A stretch of 64,000 nucleotides of DNA from Paenalcaligenes suwonensis (GCF_011290505.1 NZ_JAANPV010000008.1:124001-188000), one strand, 5' to 3'. Positions 16,398 through 25,115 are shown, numbered from the stretch's first letter. A program made the numbers and translations. Notes: a model not told the origin generated them from the letters alone.

Positions 16398-17123
16398 TTA
16401 TACTCCCAGGTACGTTTTCCAAAGACTGCGATCGCTATCCAGTTCTGCCGACGAACCCTCCCACGCCACATGTCCTTTTTCTAGGATCACATGTCGGTCC
16501 GCCAGCCTAATTAATCGCTGTACATATTTATCTACAACCAGAATGGTCTGGCCTGCTTCGCGCAACATATCCAAACAACGCCAAATTTCTTCGCGCACCA
16601 AAGGCGCCAAGCCTTCGGTAGCTTCGTCCAAGATCAACAGTTTGGGGTTGGTAGACAAGGCTCTACCAATGGCCAGCAATTGCTGCTCACCACCTGATAA
16701 TTGGCTACCCAAGTTGCGGTAGCGCTCTTTAAGCCTAGGAAAAATCGAGTAGATACGGTCTAAGGTCCAGCGGTCTTGCTGGCCACTGCGATTATCGGCA
16801 AAAGCAATTAAGTGTTCTTCTACCGTGAGGTTTGGAAAACACATGCGCCCTTCTGGCACGATGGCAATACCACGCCGCGCAATGGAATCCGCTTTAAGGC
16901 CATTGAGTTTTTCACCCGCAAAGTGGATCTCCCCGCCCTTAGGTTTTAATGCACCAATAATGGTTTTGATGGTGGTGCTTTTACCCATGCCATTACGTCC
17001 TAGCAAGGTCACTACCTCGCCTTCACGTATCTCCAGCCCTACGCCAAACAACACTTGGCTTGCGCCATAACCCGCTTCTACATTTTTGCAGGACAGTAAG
17101 GTCCCAGTATTGGTGCTACTCAT
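16398..17123 (-). CDS. livF: Branched-chain-type ABC transporter ATPase LivF
   Basis: A 241-residue ATPase of the hydrophobic amino acid uptake (HAAT) family. Walker A is GRNGMGKST (residues 42-50), the signature is LSGGEQQLLAIGRAL, and Walker B is LLILDEATEGLAP, which is typical of LivF. It overlaps the preceding livG by four bases. Together with LivG it powers the LivHM channel. In this family, close relatives outside amino-acid uptake import aromatic acids; the CoA ligase downstream supports that use here. The symbol reflects family, not a proven leucine role. Confidence 0.9.
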   Translation of the reverse strand: MSSTNTGTLLSCKNVEAGYGASQVLFGVGLEIREGEVVTLLGRNGMGKSTTIKTIIGALKPKGGEIHFAGEKLNGLKADSIARRGIAIVPEGRMCFPNLTVEEHLIAFADNRSGQQDRWTLDRIYSIFPRLKERYRNLGSQLSGGEQQLLAIGRALSTNPKLLILDEATEGLAPLVREEIWRCLDMLREAGQTILVVDKYVQRLIRLADRHVILEKGHVAWEGSSAELDSDRSLWKTYLGV

Positions 17124-17884
17124 ACCATTGCCTCCACTGCATCGTCTTCGGTACCCAAATACACTTCTTGTACTTGCGGGTGATTACGTATTTCGTCAGC
17201 CGTGCCGGACGTCAGTATGCGGCCGTACACCAGCACAGAAATACGGTCGGCCAACTGGAATACCGCATCCATGTCGTGTTCAATTAGCAAGATGGTGGTT
17301 TCTTTACGCAGTTCGCGAATAATGCCCACCATTTGCAGGGAGTCTTCTGGCCCCATACCCGCCATGGGTTCGTCCAACAACAGCAATTTAGGGCGTGATG
17401 CCAAGGCTAACGCCACATCTAACTTACGCTGTACGCCATGCGGCAAAGTGCCAGCAATACGGTGCAAGTGCTGAGTAAGGTCTAACTTAGCGGCCAATTG
17501 CTCGGCATGCTCTTGCAGCAAAAGCTCATTAGAGCGACGCGACAAAAACCTAAAGCTGGTGCCTGAATGCGCCTGCACGGCTAGCATCAAGTTGTTCAGT
17601 ACTGTGTCTTGCCTGAAGATATTGGTCACCTGAAAGCAACGTGCCATCCCAGCACGTACGCGTAAGTGCGAAGGCATGCCCGTAATGTCTTTGCCATCGA
17701 GTACCGTGCGGCCCTGATCGGCAGGAATCAAGCCAGAGATCAGGTTAACCAAGGTAGATTTACCCGCACCGTTAGGCCCAATCAACGCATGGATTTCGCC
17801 TTTTTCAACGGTTAGTGACACATTGTCTGTGGCCAGCAAACCGCCAAAGCGTTTCACTACTCCTTCGGTTTTAAACAAACTCAT
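17120..17884 (-). CDS. livG: Branched-chain-type ABC transporter ATPase LivG
   Basis: A 254-residue HAAT-family ATPase. Walker A is GPNGAGKST (residues 36-44), the signature region is LPHGVQRKLDVALAL in place of the common LSYGEQR, and Walker B is LLLLDEPMAGMGPED. The gene overlaps livM and livF by four bases at each end, so the set is translated together. The LivG-specific insert around residues 90-120 (MARCFQVTNIF) is present. It partners LivF in driving import. Confidence 0.9.
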   Translation of the reverse strand: MSLFKTEGVVKRFGGLLATDNVSLTVEKGEIHALIGPNGAGKSTLVNLISGLIPADQGRTVLDGKDITGMPSHLRVRAGMARCFQVTNIFRQDTVLNNLMLAVQAHSGTSFRFLSRRSNELLLQEHAEQLAAKLDLTQHLHRIAGTLPHGVQRKLDVALALASRPKLLLLDEPMAGMGPEDSLQMVGIIRELRKETTILLIEHDMDAVFQLADRISVLVYGRILTSGTADEIRNHPQVQEVYLGTEDDAVEAMV

Positions 17885-18864
17885 GCTGTTTTCCCCTTTG
17901 TTTCAAACCATGCAGCAATACCTTTAGGCGCCACAAAGACCACAAACAACAGCAATAAGCCCATAGGCCAGTGCCAGTAATCGGTGTACATGCGCAGCAC
18001 TTCTTCCAGTACCAACCACACGCCAGCACCAATCACACCGCCCCAGCGGTTACCTACGCCACCAATCACCACCATCACAATCAATACCGCCGAGTGCGTC
18101 CACAGCATGAGCGAAGGACTAACAAAACCGTCGTTGCTGGCGAGCAAGCCGCCGCACAAGCCAGCTACGGCACCCGCCCCCACAAAGGCCACCAAACGCA
18201 GTCTGAACACAGGAAAACCCAGTGCGCCCATACGGGTTTCGTTATCGCGGGTACCTTTTAAGGCATAGCCATACTTAGAAACCTCTAAACGGCTATTTAG
18301 CGCAAACACCACGGCAGCAATCACCAACACCACACCATAAAAGCCGTACGACATGTCGTCTAACCAGCCGCCCATGGAAAGCGGGGTATAAATGCTGTAG
18401 CCGTCATCTCCGCCAAAAATACGCAGCGACATGGCGAGGTAATGCAGCATCTCCGCAAAAGCCAGTGTAATCATGATGAAGTACACGCCACGGGTACGTA
18501 GCGCCACCAGGCCAATCAATAACGCAGCCACACCTGACACGGCCAGTGCCATCAGCCATGCAGCCCATGCCGAGCTGTAACCGGCTTCTACGCAAGCGAC
18601 GACGGTGTAAGCCCCCACGCCGATAAAGCCCGCATGTCCCAAGGCCACCAAACCACCGTAACCTAAAATGAAGTTCAAGCTAGTCACCGCCATCATCATG
18701 ATGAGCAAGCGGTTCACAAAGCCAATGTAATAGTCCAGCTCTAGCGCCTGTAGCAACCACGGTAGCGCTGCTAATACCGCAAACACTAGCCATGGAAAGA
18801 GCTTCCCAGCCGTGCTGGAACGCTGAGCGGGTTGAGCCTGTTCTGAAGTCATGGCAATAGTCAT
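17881..18864 (-). CDS. livM: Branched-chain-type ABC transporter permease LivM
   Basis: A 327-residue permease with 8-10 hydrophobic segments after a short cytoplasmic head. The conserved GYGGLVALGHAGFIGVGAY (about 68-86) and the GGVGNRWGGVIGAG stretch (about 265-280) are LivM features. It forms the channel with LivH. It overlaps livG by four bases and follows livH by 14. Confidence 0.9.
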   Translation of the reverse strand: MTIAMTSEQAQPAQRSSTAGKLFPWLVFAVLAALPWLLQALELDYYIGFVNRLLIMMMAVTSLNFILGYGGLVALGHAGFIGVGAYTVVACVEAGYSSAWAAWLMALAVSGVAALLIGLVALRTRGVYFIMITLAFAEMLHYLAMSLRIFGGDDGYSIYTPLSMGGWLDDMSYGFYGVVLVIAAVVFALNSRLEVSKYGYALKGTRDNETRMGALGFPVFRLRLVAFVGAGAVAGLCGGLLASNDGFVSPSLMLWTHSAVLIVMVVIGGVGNRWGGVIGAGVWLVLEEVLRMYTDYWHWPMGLLLLFVVFVAPKGIAAWFETKGKTA

Positions 18865-18878
18865 GTTGTAGTCTCCAC

Positions 18879-19799
18879 TCAGGCACGTGCAGGGAACAGC
18901 CCTGCAGGTTTAAATGTCAGCACAATCGCCATCAGCAAGTACATCGCGATACCAGCCAATGCAGGTGCCAAATCCGCGGCCAAGGCAGGAGAGAGAATTT
19001 CGCGCAAAATAGGAGGCAAGAAAGCACGGCCTGATGTATCGACCAAGCCCACAATCATCGAGGCCACAAAGGCGCCGCGTACAGAACCTATGCCACCAAT
19101 CACAATGATGACCAAGGCAGGGATCAAGATGGATTCGCCCATCCCGACTTGGACGGCACTAATGGGGCCCATCAAAGCACCGGCCAACGCCGCTAATGCC
19201 GCCCCCACCAGAAATACGAACGAGAAAATGTGCCCGACTCGTACGCCCATGAACTCAGCCATAGAACGGTTAGACGCGCCCGCACGTACCAGCATCCCGA
19301 TACGGGTGTGATTCACCAGCACATACAGCGCTACCGCCACTAACAGCCCCGCTGCTAACAGCATTAATCGGTAGGCTGGGTAAGGCAAACCAGGAATGAG
19401 TTCTATAGGCATGGACAAGGCTTCTGGCATGGGCGCCATAATAGGCGCCGCACCCCAGATGGCTTTTACCGCGTCATCGGCCAGCAAAATAATGCCGAAC
19501 GTCGCCAGCACCTGCGCGAGGTGATCGCGCCGGTACAAATGCCGCATGATCAGGAACTCCAGCACCCAAGCAACCACTACCGTGGCAGCGATGGCGACGG
19601 CTAAGGCCAACCACATAGACCCACTGGCCACATGCACACGTGCCGCCACATAGGCACCCACCATGAACAACGAGCCGTGGGCTAGGTTCATGGTATCCAT
19701 AATGCCAAAGACTAAGGTCAGACCTGCTGCAATCAAAAACAGCATCAGGCCAAACCCCACCCCATTTAGCAATTGCTCAGTAATGAAGATCCCGTTCAT
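18879..19799 (-). CDS. livH: Branched-chain-type ABC transporter permease LivH
   Basis: A 306-residue permease with about eight hydrophobic segments. It starts with the LivH-type ITEQLLNGVGFGLMLFLIA and shows FGIMDTMNLAHGSLFMVGAY (about 30-49) and VIVIGGIGSVRGAFVAS (about 230-246). It forms the membrane channel with LivM. It lies 15 bases after the binding-protein gene. Confidence 0.9.
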   Translation of the reverse strand: MNGIFITEQLLNGVGFGLMLFLIAAGLTLVFGIMDTMNLAHGSLFMVGAYVAARVHVASGSMWLALAVAIAATVVVAWVLEFLIMRHLYRRDHLAQVLATFGIILLADDAVKAIWGAAPIMAPMPEALSMPIELIPGLPYPAYRLMLLAAGLLVAVALYVLVNHTRIGMLVRAGASNRSMAEFMGVRVGHIFSFVFLVGAALAALAGALMGPISAVQVGMGESILIPALVIIVIGGIGSVRGAFVASMIVGLVDTSGRAFLPPILREILSPALAADLAPALAGIAMYLLMAIVLTFKPAGLFPARA

Positions 19800-19814
19800 G
19801 CTTACCGCCTTTCC

Positions 19815-20999
19815 TTACATCTTGCATTGAGCAACGTAAGCATCTTGGTGCTGTTCAAGCACTGTACCTACCAACTTGTTCGTCAAGTTGCCGTCGCTAT
19901 CTTTTTCTACTACACGAACGTAGTAGTTCTGGATGGGGTAATGGTTAGCGCCGTAAGTGAAGTCACCACGCACCGATGCATAGCTAGGGTTTTCTAAGGC
20001 TTTCACCAACGCATCTTTGTCTTGCGCGCCACCGGCATCACGTACGGCGGCGTCCATCGCCATGATGGTGTCGTACGCCATCGCCGCATAAACCGATGGG
20101 TAACGGCCGTCGTACTTCTCGCGGAACGCGGCTACGAACTCGGTATTGGCTGGCAATGGCAGATCATGCGCCCAGTGCGCGGTGTTCTGTACGCCCAGCA
20201 TGGCTTCGCCCACCGCTGGAATAATGTCTTGGTCAGCCGAGAAGCCTGGGGCAATCATTGGAATGTCTTGCAAACCACCCGCCACGTACTGCTTCACAAA
20301 GTTAATACCCATGGTGCCGGGCAAGAAGAAAAACACGGCATCTGGTTTTTGGCTACGAATCTGCGCGATTTCGGCGGCGTAATCGATTTGACCTACTTTG
20401 GTGTAGATTTCATCGCGAACTTCACCTTCGTACAAACGCTTAAAGCCATTCAAATGGTCTTTACCTGCTGGGTAGTTAGGCGCAATGATGACCACATTGC
20501 TGTAGCCTTTTTCGTTGGCTAACTTACCACCGGCTTCATCGTAAGTATCGTTCTGGTACTGACCAAAGAAGTAAGGACTGCAACGCTCGCCGGCAAACTG
20601 GCTAGGGCCGGGGTTACTAGACAAAAACGGTACTTTGGCACGGAATAACGCAGGGGCTACCGCCAACGCTGCATTAGACGGGATAGGCCCCGTAAACATG
20701 TCGATTTTTTCACGCTGCAAATAGCGGTTCACCAACTGCGTTGCCTGCTCGGGGCTACCGGCATAGTCTGTTTTGATGAACTCTGCGGGCTTGCCACCTA
20801 AGGTGCTGCCCAGCTTTTCAATCGCCAAATCAAAACCATCGCGTGCTTCAGCACCTGAGGCGGCAAAAGGGCCGGAAATATCCAGTGCGATCCCCACTTT
20901 AACGGGATCATCTGCCCATGCTGACATACTGACACCAGCCGCCAACAGCGCTACTGTTAAACGGCGCGGAGCAAAGCCCAACCAAACTGATGTATTCAT
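19815..20999 (-). CDS. ABC transporter substrate-binding protein (LivK type)
   Basis: The periplasmic binding protein of the HAAT transporter, 394 residues. I use the ATG at 20999, because GGAGACATCA precedes it and the protein then begins with a signal peptide (about 1-30, cleaving near AWA). The core KVGIALDISGPFAASG is the usual first strand of LivK-like binding domains. Compared with leucine-binding proteins (about 370 residues) it is slightly long, as in the subgroup linked to aromatic acids. It leads the livKHMGF-ligase operon. Confidence 0.88.
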   Translation of the reverse strand: MNTSVWLGFAPRRLTVALLAAGVSMSAWADDPVKVGIALDISGPFAASGAEARDGFDLAIEKLGSTLGGKPAEFIKTDYAGSPEQATQLVNRYLQREKIDMFTGPIPSNAALAVAPALFRAKVPFLSSNPGPSQFAGERCSPYFFGQYQNDTYDEAGGKLANEKGYSNVVIIAPNYPAGKDHLNGFKRLYEGEVRDEIYTKVGQIDYAAEIAQIRSQKPDAVFFFLPGTMGINFVKQYVAGGLQDIPMIAPGFSADQDIIPAVGEAMLGVQNTAHWAHDLPLPANTEFVAAFREKYDGRYPSVYAAMAYDTIMAMDAAVRDAGGAQDKDALVKALENPSYASVRGDFTYGANHYPIQNYYVRVVEKDSDGNLTNKLVGTVLEQHQDAYVAQCKM

Positions 21000-21203
21000 T
21001 GATGTCTCCTTATTCTGATTTTTCCACCACTGGCCAGTCAATGTGGGAATCAATAATTGATGCGATGATGAGAAATCCCGCCTGCCCTGTTACTCTTAGA
21101 AAGAGCCAAGCCTAGCGTGTCACACTGGCAATGTTTACTTATGTATTATTCATTTCTAAACTAAATATGCGTAATTGGTGAAAGCCCTAATACTTTTTTT
21201 AGG

Positions 21204-21247
21204 CAAAAAAAACGGCACCAATAATCGTTAGTGATTACTGGTACCGT
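21204..21247 (-). terminator. Rho-independent terminator of the monooxygenase/flavin reductase operon
   Basis: On the minus strand a 15-base-pair stem (two of the pairs G-U) encloses a six-base loop and is followed by eight T. The stem is fully paired only in the minus-strand RNA, which fixes the direction. It lies about 70 bases past the flavin reductase stop and before the liv operon. Confidence 0.82.
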
Positions 21248-21315
21248 AAAAAAACTGCAATGCCTGCACGACAACAACGGCAACTTGCAGCCATTACAGC
21301 TTCTGGAATAGCGTA

Positions 21316-21828
21316 TTACGCACCCTTAGCTTGCAGGGTTCCAAACTGACCTTGCCAATACAATAAAGGCGAAGACATATTTTCCTGTGCTATTTGCACA
21401 TGCAGCACACGTGCCACTACAACAGCATGGCTATGGCACATCACAATTTCCTCCACCTCACAGGCAAAAGCGGCAGCAGCCTCATCTAGCAACCACACGC
21501 CATGATGCTGGCTCCATTGCGCACCTTCGTAGCGCTGCTCACCCTTCACCCCACCCGCTCCCGCAAAACGCATGGCTAGGTTGTCTTGATTGGCCTGCAA
21601 CACGTTGACGCCAAAGCGGCCACTTCGTTCAATTAACGGCCACGCCGAGGCTTGACCATTGATGCACACCAATAGCTCTGGCGGCTCTACCGAGACCGAA
21701 CTTACTGAGGTAACCGTCAAACCCGATCGTGTGCCTTGAAAGTCGGCGGTAATCACACTAATAGCACCGGCCAAATGTCGCATGCCTTGCTTATAGCTAT
21801 GGCTATCCACAATAGTCGTCATAGTCAT
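21316..21828 (-). CDS. Flavin reductase (RutF-like)
   Basis: A 170-residue flavin reductase with the short split-barrel form: YKQGMRHLAGAISVITA near residue 12, GLTVTSVSSVSVEPPELLVCIN near residue 37, and FGVNVLQANQ near 73. Length and layout match RutF and HpaC-type partners of flavin monooxygenases. It lies 12 bases after the luciferase-type monooxygenase gene, so it very probably supplies that enzyme with reduced FMN. It is the third flavin reductase in this 20-kb region. Confidence 0.88.
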   Translation of the reverse strand: MTMTTIVDSHSYKQGMRHLAGAISVITADFQGTRSGLTVTSVSSVSVEPPELLVCINGQASAWPLIERSGRFGVNVLQANQDNLAMRFAGAGGVKGEQRYEGAQWSQHHGVWLLDEAAAAFACEVEEIVMCHSHAVVVARVLHVQIAQENMSSPLLYWQGQFGTLQAKGA

Positions 21829-21840
21829 GCTGCACTCCGG

Positions 21841-22929
21841 TTAAGGGCGTATGCCTCGTGCGCGCAGCAGAGGCAATACTTCATCGCGGAAATACGGAAA
21901 CTCACTGGCATAATCAAAGAACGATAATGTGGTGCCTCTAAAGCCCGCGTCATGCAAAGCACAGATCAAATCAGCCACGCGCTCGGGAGTCCCCACCAGC
22001 GGGAAACCGCCATGCCCTACTGTCATGCGTTCGCGTATTTGTGCCAGTAACTCGTGCGGGAAAGAATGCGCATGCGCAAACTGTAAGTTCACCAAGTTTT
22101 CTACCGCCCCTTCATCGGCGTTATCCAACATACGCTGCCATTCGGCATCCGCCTCGGCTTGGATAGGCCTACAGATCACATGCGAAAACGTCATAACACC
22201 CACATCACGACCTTTTTCTTGAGCTTTTTGTTTAAGCTCAGCCACTTCTTTGCGCGAACGCTCCAGCTCCATGGCTGGCGTAAATAAGAAGTCGGCATTC
22301 TGACTCGCAAAATCACGTCCTTGCCCAGAACCAGCGGCATTAAAAATAGGCGGATGGCAATCGGGGCGCGGGTCGCCGTGCACTTGGTGCAAGTTGAAGT
22401 ATTTGCCTTCCCAATCAAAACGGCCTTCGTGATCCCACAGTTTACGCACCACATCAAACCATTCTTGAGCGTAGCCATAACGTGTTTCATGATCATTAGG
22501 CAGGTCCAAGCCCAGTGCATCGTATTCAGGCTTATTCCAGCCCGCCACAATGTTTAGCCCCACGCGATTGCCACTCATTTGTGCCATGGTGGCAATTTGC
22601 TTTGCCAACACTACCGGGTGGTTAGCCACCGTATGCACCGTCGCAAAAATGTTGATGTTTTTTGTATGTGCCAGCAGCGCGGTGGCCCAAGTGACGGTTT
22701 CTAGTACATAACCATGAAAATCGGTTTCCCCACGGTAGCCCACCCAACGGGCGATAGGCAGCATAAAGTCTATGCCCGCATCGTCTAGCAACTTGGCGAG
22801 TTTAAGATTGTTTTCCCACGTCGCTTGCCAGCGGTCGGGCAACATAGATACCGTCATCCCGCCACCGCAATTACTGGCAAAGGTGCCGAGTAGAAAATGC
22901 TTACTTTCCAGCAAACTATTCTGATTCAC
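21841..22929 (-). CDS. Luciferase-like (LLM) flavin-dependent monooxygenase, RutA/SsuD-related
   Basis: A 362-residue TIM-barrel flavin monooxygenase of the bacterial luciferase family, which uses reduced FMN and oxygen. The motif GNRVGLNIVAGWNKPEYDALG (about 135-155) is shared with RutA-type pyrimidine oxygenases; AGSGQGRDFASQNADFLF (about 215-232) is a further family block. I chose the GTG at 22929, preceded by AGGAGACAACC; longer upstream starts lack a ribosome-binding site. With its RutF-like partner it forms a two-component oxygenase. Possible substrates include N-heterocycles, sulfonates or sulfones; none can be assigned. It is divergent from the AraC gene. Confidence 0.86.
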   Translation of the reverse strand: MNQNSLLESKHFLLGTFASNCGGGMTVSMLPDRWQATWENNLKLAKLLDDAGIDFMLPIARWVGYRGETDFHGYVLETVTWATALLAHTKNINIFATVHTVANHPVVLAKQIATMAQMSGNRVGLNIVAGWNKPEYDALGLDLPNDHETRYGYAQEWFDVVRKLWDHEGRFDWEGKYFNLHQVHGDPRPDCHPPIFNAAGSGQGRDFASQNADFLFTPAMELERSRKEVAELKQKAQEKGRDVGVMTFSHVICRPIQAEADAEWQRMLDNADEGAVENLVNLQFAHAHSFPHELLAQIRERMTVGHGGFPLVGTPERVADLICALHDAGFRGTTLSFFDYASEFPYFRDEVLPLLRARGIRP

Positions 22930-23120
22930 GGTTGTCTCCTGTGTGCGATTTACTTTATTACTGAGTGAAATTCTAGGAATCTCACTCACCACCCGCTATC
23001 AAGAAACTTCAGTACTATCTAAAAAACACAGAAAATTACGCTAAGGAAAACCAGCAGCATCACACCACTCAACACACTGCTCAGCACTACGTGAATACAC
23101 CAATAGGTTATATATAAACT

Positions 23121-23148
23121 ATTTACTACTATAGTAAATTCATGAATT
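23121..23148. promoter_or_regulatory. Two overlapping perfect palindromes upstream of the second AraC gene
   Basis: ATTTACTA, three bases, then TAGTAAAT form a perfect 8-3-8 dyad at 23121-23139. It overlaps a perfect 12-base palindrome, AATTCATGAATT, at 23137-23148. Both lie just before the AraC gene, within its divergent control region with the luciferase-type monooxygenase. Their symmetry and position suggest an operator, perhaps for autorepression. No start or activity is proven. Confidence 0.5.
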
Positions 23149-23164
23149 ACGGGTGGTGGCCATT

Positions 23165-24124
23165 ATGCAAAGCGCGCTGCAACACCATAAGCAGTTACGC
23201 TCTACAGACCCAGAGCAAGTGCAATCGCATATTGCACAGGTGCTGTGCGCCCATCAGCTACACCTTCGTAACCCCAAACAAGCCCTAAATACCGAACTGT
23301 ATTATCGCGCGGGTACGCATTTAGGCTTTGGACGACTGCGTTACGGCACCACCGTACACATTGCCCCAGAGCCCCTGCAAGACTTCTACCTGCTACAGCT
23401 ACCCGTGCACGGCAAAGAACAATTGCATCTGCATAACCAACGTCTGGATTACGGCCTTACGGTTGCTGCCATCATCAACCCCGAGCAAGAGTTTGATATG
23501 CAGCACACCGACACCATCAACAAGCTCTTTGTACGTATTAATAGGCGCAGTCTAGAACACTTCTTCCAGCAACATTACCAACGACCCTTACAGGGCAATC
23601 TGCATTTTTCTCCCCTGCTTTCCCTACAGCACGACGCGGGAAATAGCTTATGGCATGTGCTGCAATGGCAATTTGCAGAAGCCTCAGACGGCGTACTGTT
23701 TGACCGCCCCGACGCGAGGCAACGCTTAGAAGAAACCTTTTTGGCTACCTTGCTAGACTTATGGCCACACAATCAACCTTTGCAGGTAACGGGATCTATC
23801 ACCCCACACGCCATTAAAAAAGCCAAGGACTATATCGCACAGCACCTAGAACAAGCGCTTACCATTAGCCAAATCGCCACGGCGGCGGATATTAGCAGCA
23901 GTAGCCTATACAACGGCTTTAAAAGTTTTGTGGGATTAAGCCCCATGCAATATGTAAAGCAGCAGCGTTTGCAGCACATACATCAACGACTACTGGATGC
24001 CGACCCTAAGTCGGTCACGGTGACAGAATTAGCACTGCAAACAGGGTTTTGTCATTTAGGGCAATTTTCTGCTGATTATCAAAAGATGTTTGGCGTGAAG
24101 CCCTCGGTGACCTTACAACGTTAA
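23165..24124 (+). CDS. AraC-family transcriptional regulator
   Basis: A regulator of about 319 residues with the same two-part layout as the protein at 8925-9908. The N-terminal AraC-binding-like sensor contains LGFGRLRYGTTVHI and LQDFYLLQLPVHGKEQL. Two C-terminal helix-turn-helix units follow: LTISQIATAADISSSSLYNGFK, and VTELALQTGFCHLGQFSADYQ, ending FGVKPSVTLQR. The ATG at 23165 and GTG codons at 23153 and 23156 are all possible starts. It is divergent from the luciferase-type monooxygenase operon and probably controls it. The two regulators look like distant paralogues. Confidence 0.87.
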   Translation: MQSALQHHKQLRSTDPEQVQSHIAQVLCAHQLHLRNPKQALNTELYYRAGTHLGFGRLRYGTTVHIAPEPLQDFYLLQLPVHGKEQLHLHNQRLDYGLTVAAIINPEQEFDMQHTDTINKLFVRINRRSLEHFFQQHYQRPLQGNLHFSPLLSLQHDAGNSLWHVLQWQFAEASDGVLFDRPDARQRLEETFLATLLDLWPHNQPLQVTGSITPHAIKKAKDYIAQHLEQALTISQIATAADISSSSLYNGFKSFVGLSPMQYVKQQRLQHIHQRLLDADPKSVTVTELALQTGFCHLGQFSADYQKMFGVKPSVTLQR

Positions 24125-24220
24125 GGCGTTAGCATTCCCCATCTTCTTGACGGCAGTCAAACACAGGTTGGCAGTCTGGGCTAAGATTGCGACAACGTTG
24201 CCCTACCCGCGCAATGCACC

Positions 24221-25069
24221 ATGGAAACCTTTATGCGCCTTCGCCTGCTCTCCCTGCTGGTCACTACGCTGACGGCATCACTACTCTCAACGACGGTACT
24301 CGCCCAAGAAAAACAGAACGAATGTGGTGAGCGAGCCGAGCAAATCTTGCGTGCGCTGTACCCTCAGGCTCAAAAAGTATCCGAGACTGACTTTGCTGTG
24401 GATGATGCTATGGCCAGAATCTCTACGGATAGCTACCTAGGGCTGTCACCCTATGCCATGGTGTGCAGACAATGGCCAGCACAACCCGAACACCTGTTAG
24501 TTGCACTGCCTCTACTTACCGACGAAGGTGACCACGTTGCCTCCGGTGATCTCGTCGTCGCTGTACTACGTCATGACAACCTAAACCCCGTTGCCCAATA
24601 CCGCATCGAGGGACTTATTGACGACGATGCCATTAGCCTAAGTCTGCTAGATATAGACACGGCAGTATATAGGTTGGTAGAAGGCCGTTTGGCCTTTGGT
24701 GTACGCCTGTCTCGCCGAGGCGCATCGCGCGTGAACCCGTTTTATCAAACAGGCTTGTTCTTATTCAATCTTAAAGACACTACACTGCGTCCCATCCTGC
24801 TTAATCTGGAAGTAGAACGCCATACAGGTGAGTGGGACGGCATGTGCAATGGCACATTTTCTAGCCTGACACGTACCTTAGCTGTAGGAAGGCCTAATCA
24901 ACACCGAGGCGCTGATCTTCTGATTACCACCAAAAGCAACAGCTCTGAAGCCAAGGCAGATCAGGAAGGCGATTGCGATGAGCAAGTCGTAGAAGACACC
25001 ACCACACGTAGCCGCTTGCAATACAACGGACAGCGCTACAGCGTGCCGCAGGATATGCGCATGTGGTAA
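24221..25069 (+). CDS. Uncharacterised exported protein
   Basis: A protein of 282 residues that I cannot name. It begins with a signal peptide (about residues 1-28, ending VLAQE); the ATG at 24233 is an alternative start that would give a more standard signal sequence. The mature part is acidic, has four to five cysteines and ends with a polar stretch rich in Thr, Ser and Glu. Blocks such as DLVVAVLRHDNLNPVAQYRIEG suggest beta strands. It is a single gene between an AraC regulator and a convergent transporter, with a terminator just after it. A periplasmic location is likely. Confidence 0.65.
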   Translation: METFMRLRLLSLLVTTLTASLLSTTVLAQEKQNECGERAEQILRALYPQAQKVSETDFAVDDAMARISTDSYLGLSPYAMVCRQWPAQPEHLLVALPLLTDEGDHVASGDLVVAVLRHDNLNPVAQYRIEGLIDDDAISLSLLDIDTAVYRLVEGRLAFGVRLSRRGASRVNPFYQTGLFLFNLKDTTLRPILLNLEVERHTGEWDGMCNGTFSSLTRTLAVGRPNQHRGADLLITTKSNSSEAKADQEGDCDEQVVEDTTTRSRLQYNGQRYSVPQDMRMW

Positions 25070-25090
25070 GTAAAACTTGCTAGATACAAC

Positions 25091-25115
25091 AAGGGGGCTT
25101 ACGCCCCTTTTTTTT
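25091..25115. terminator. Terminator between the exported protein and the convergent MFS gene
   Basis: AAGGGG, a seven-base loop, CCCCTT and then a T run form a rho-independent terminator for the plus-strand gene. The T run reaches the stop codon of the convergent MFS gene, so the hairpin may serve both directions. Confidence 0.8.

Noticed and set aside
20022-20522. 166-codon plus-strand open frame opposite the LivK-type gene
   Set aside because: The opposite strand has a clear binding-protein sequence; this frame has low-complexity composition and no start signal.
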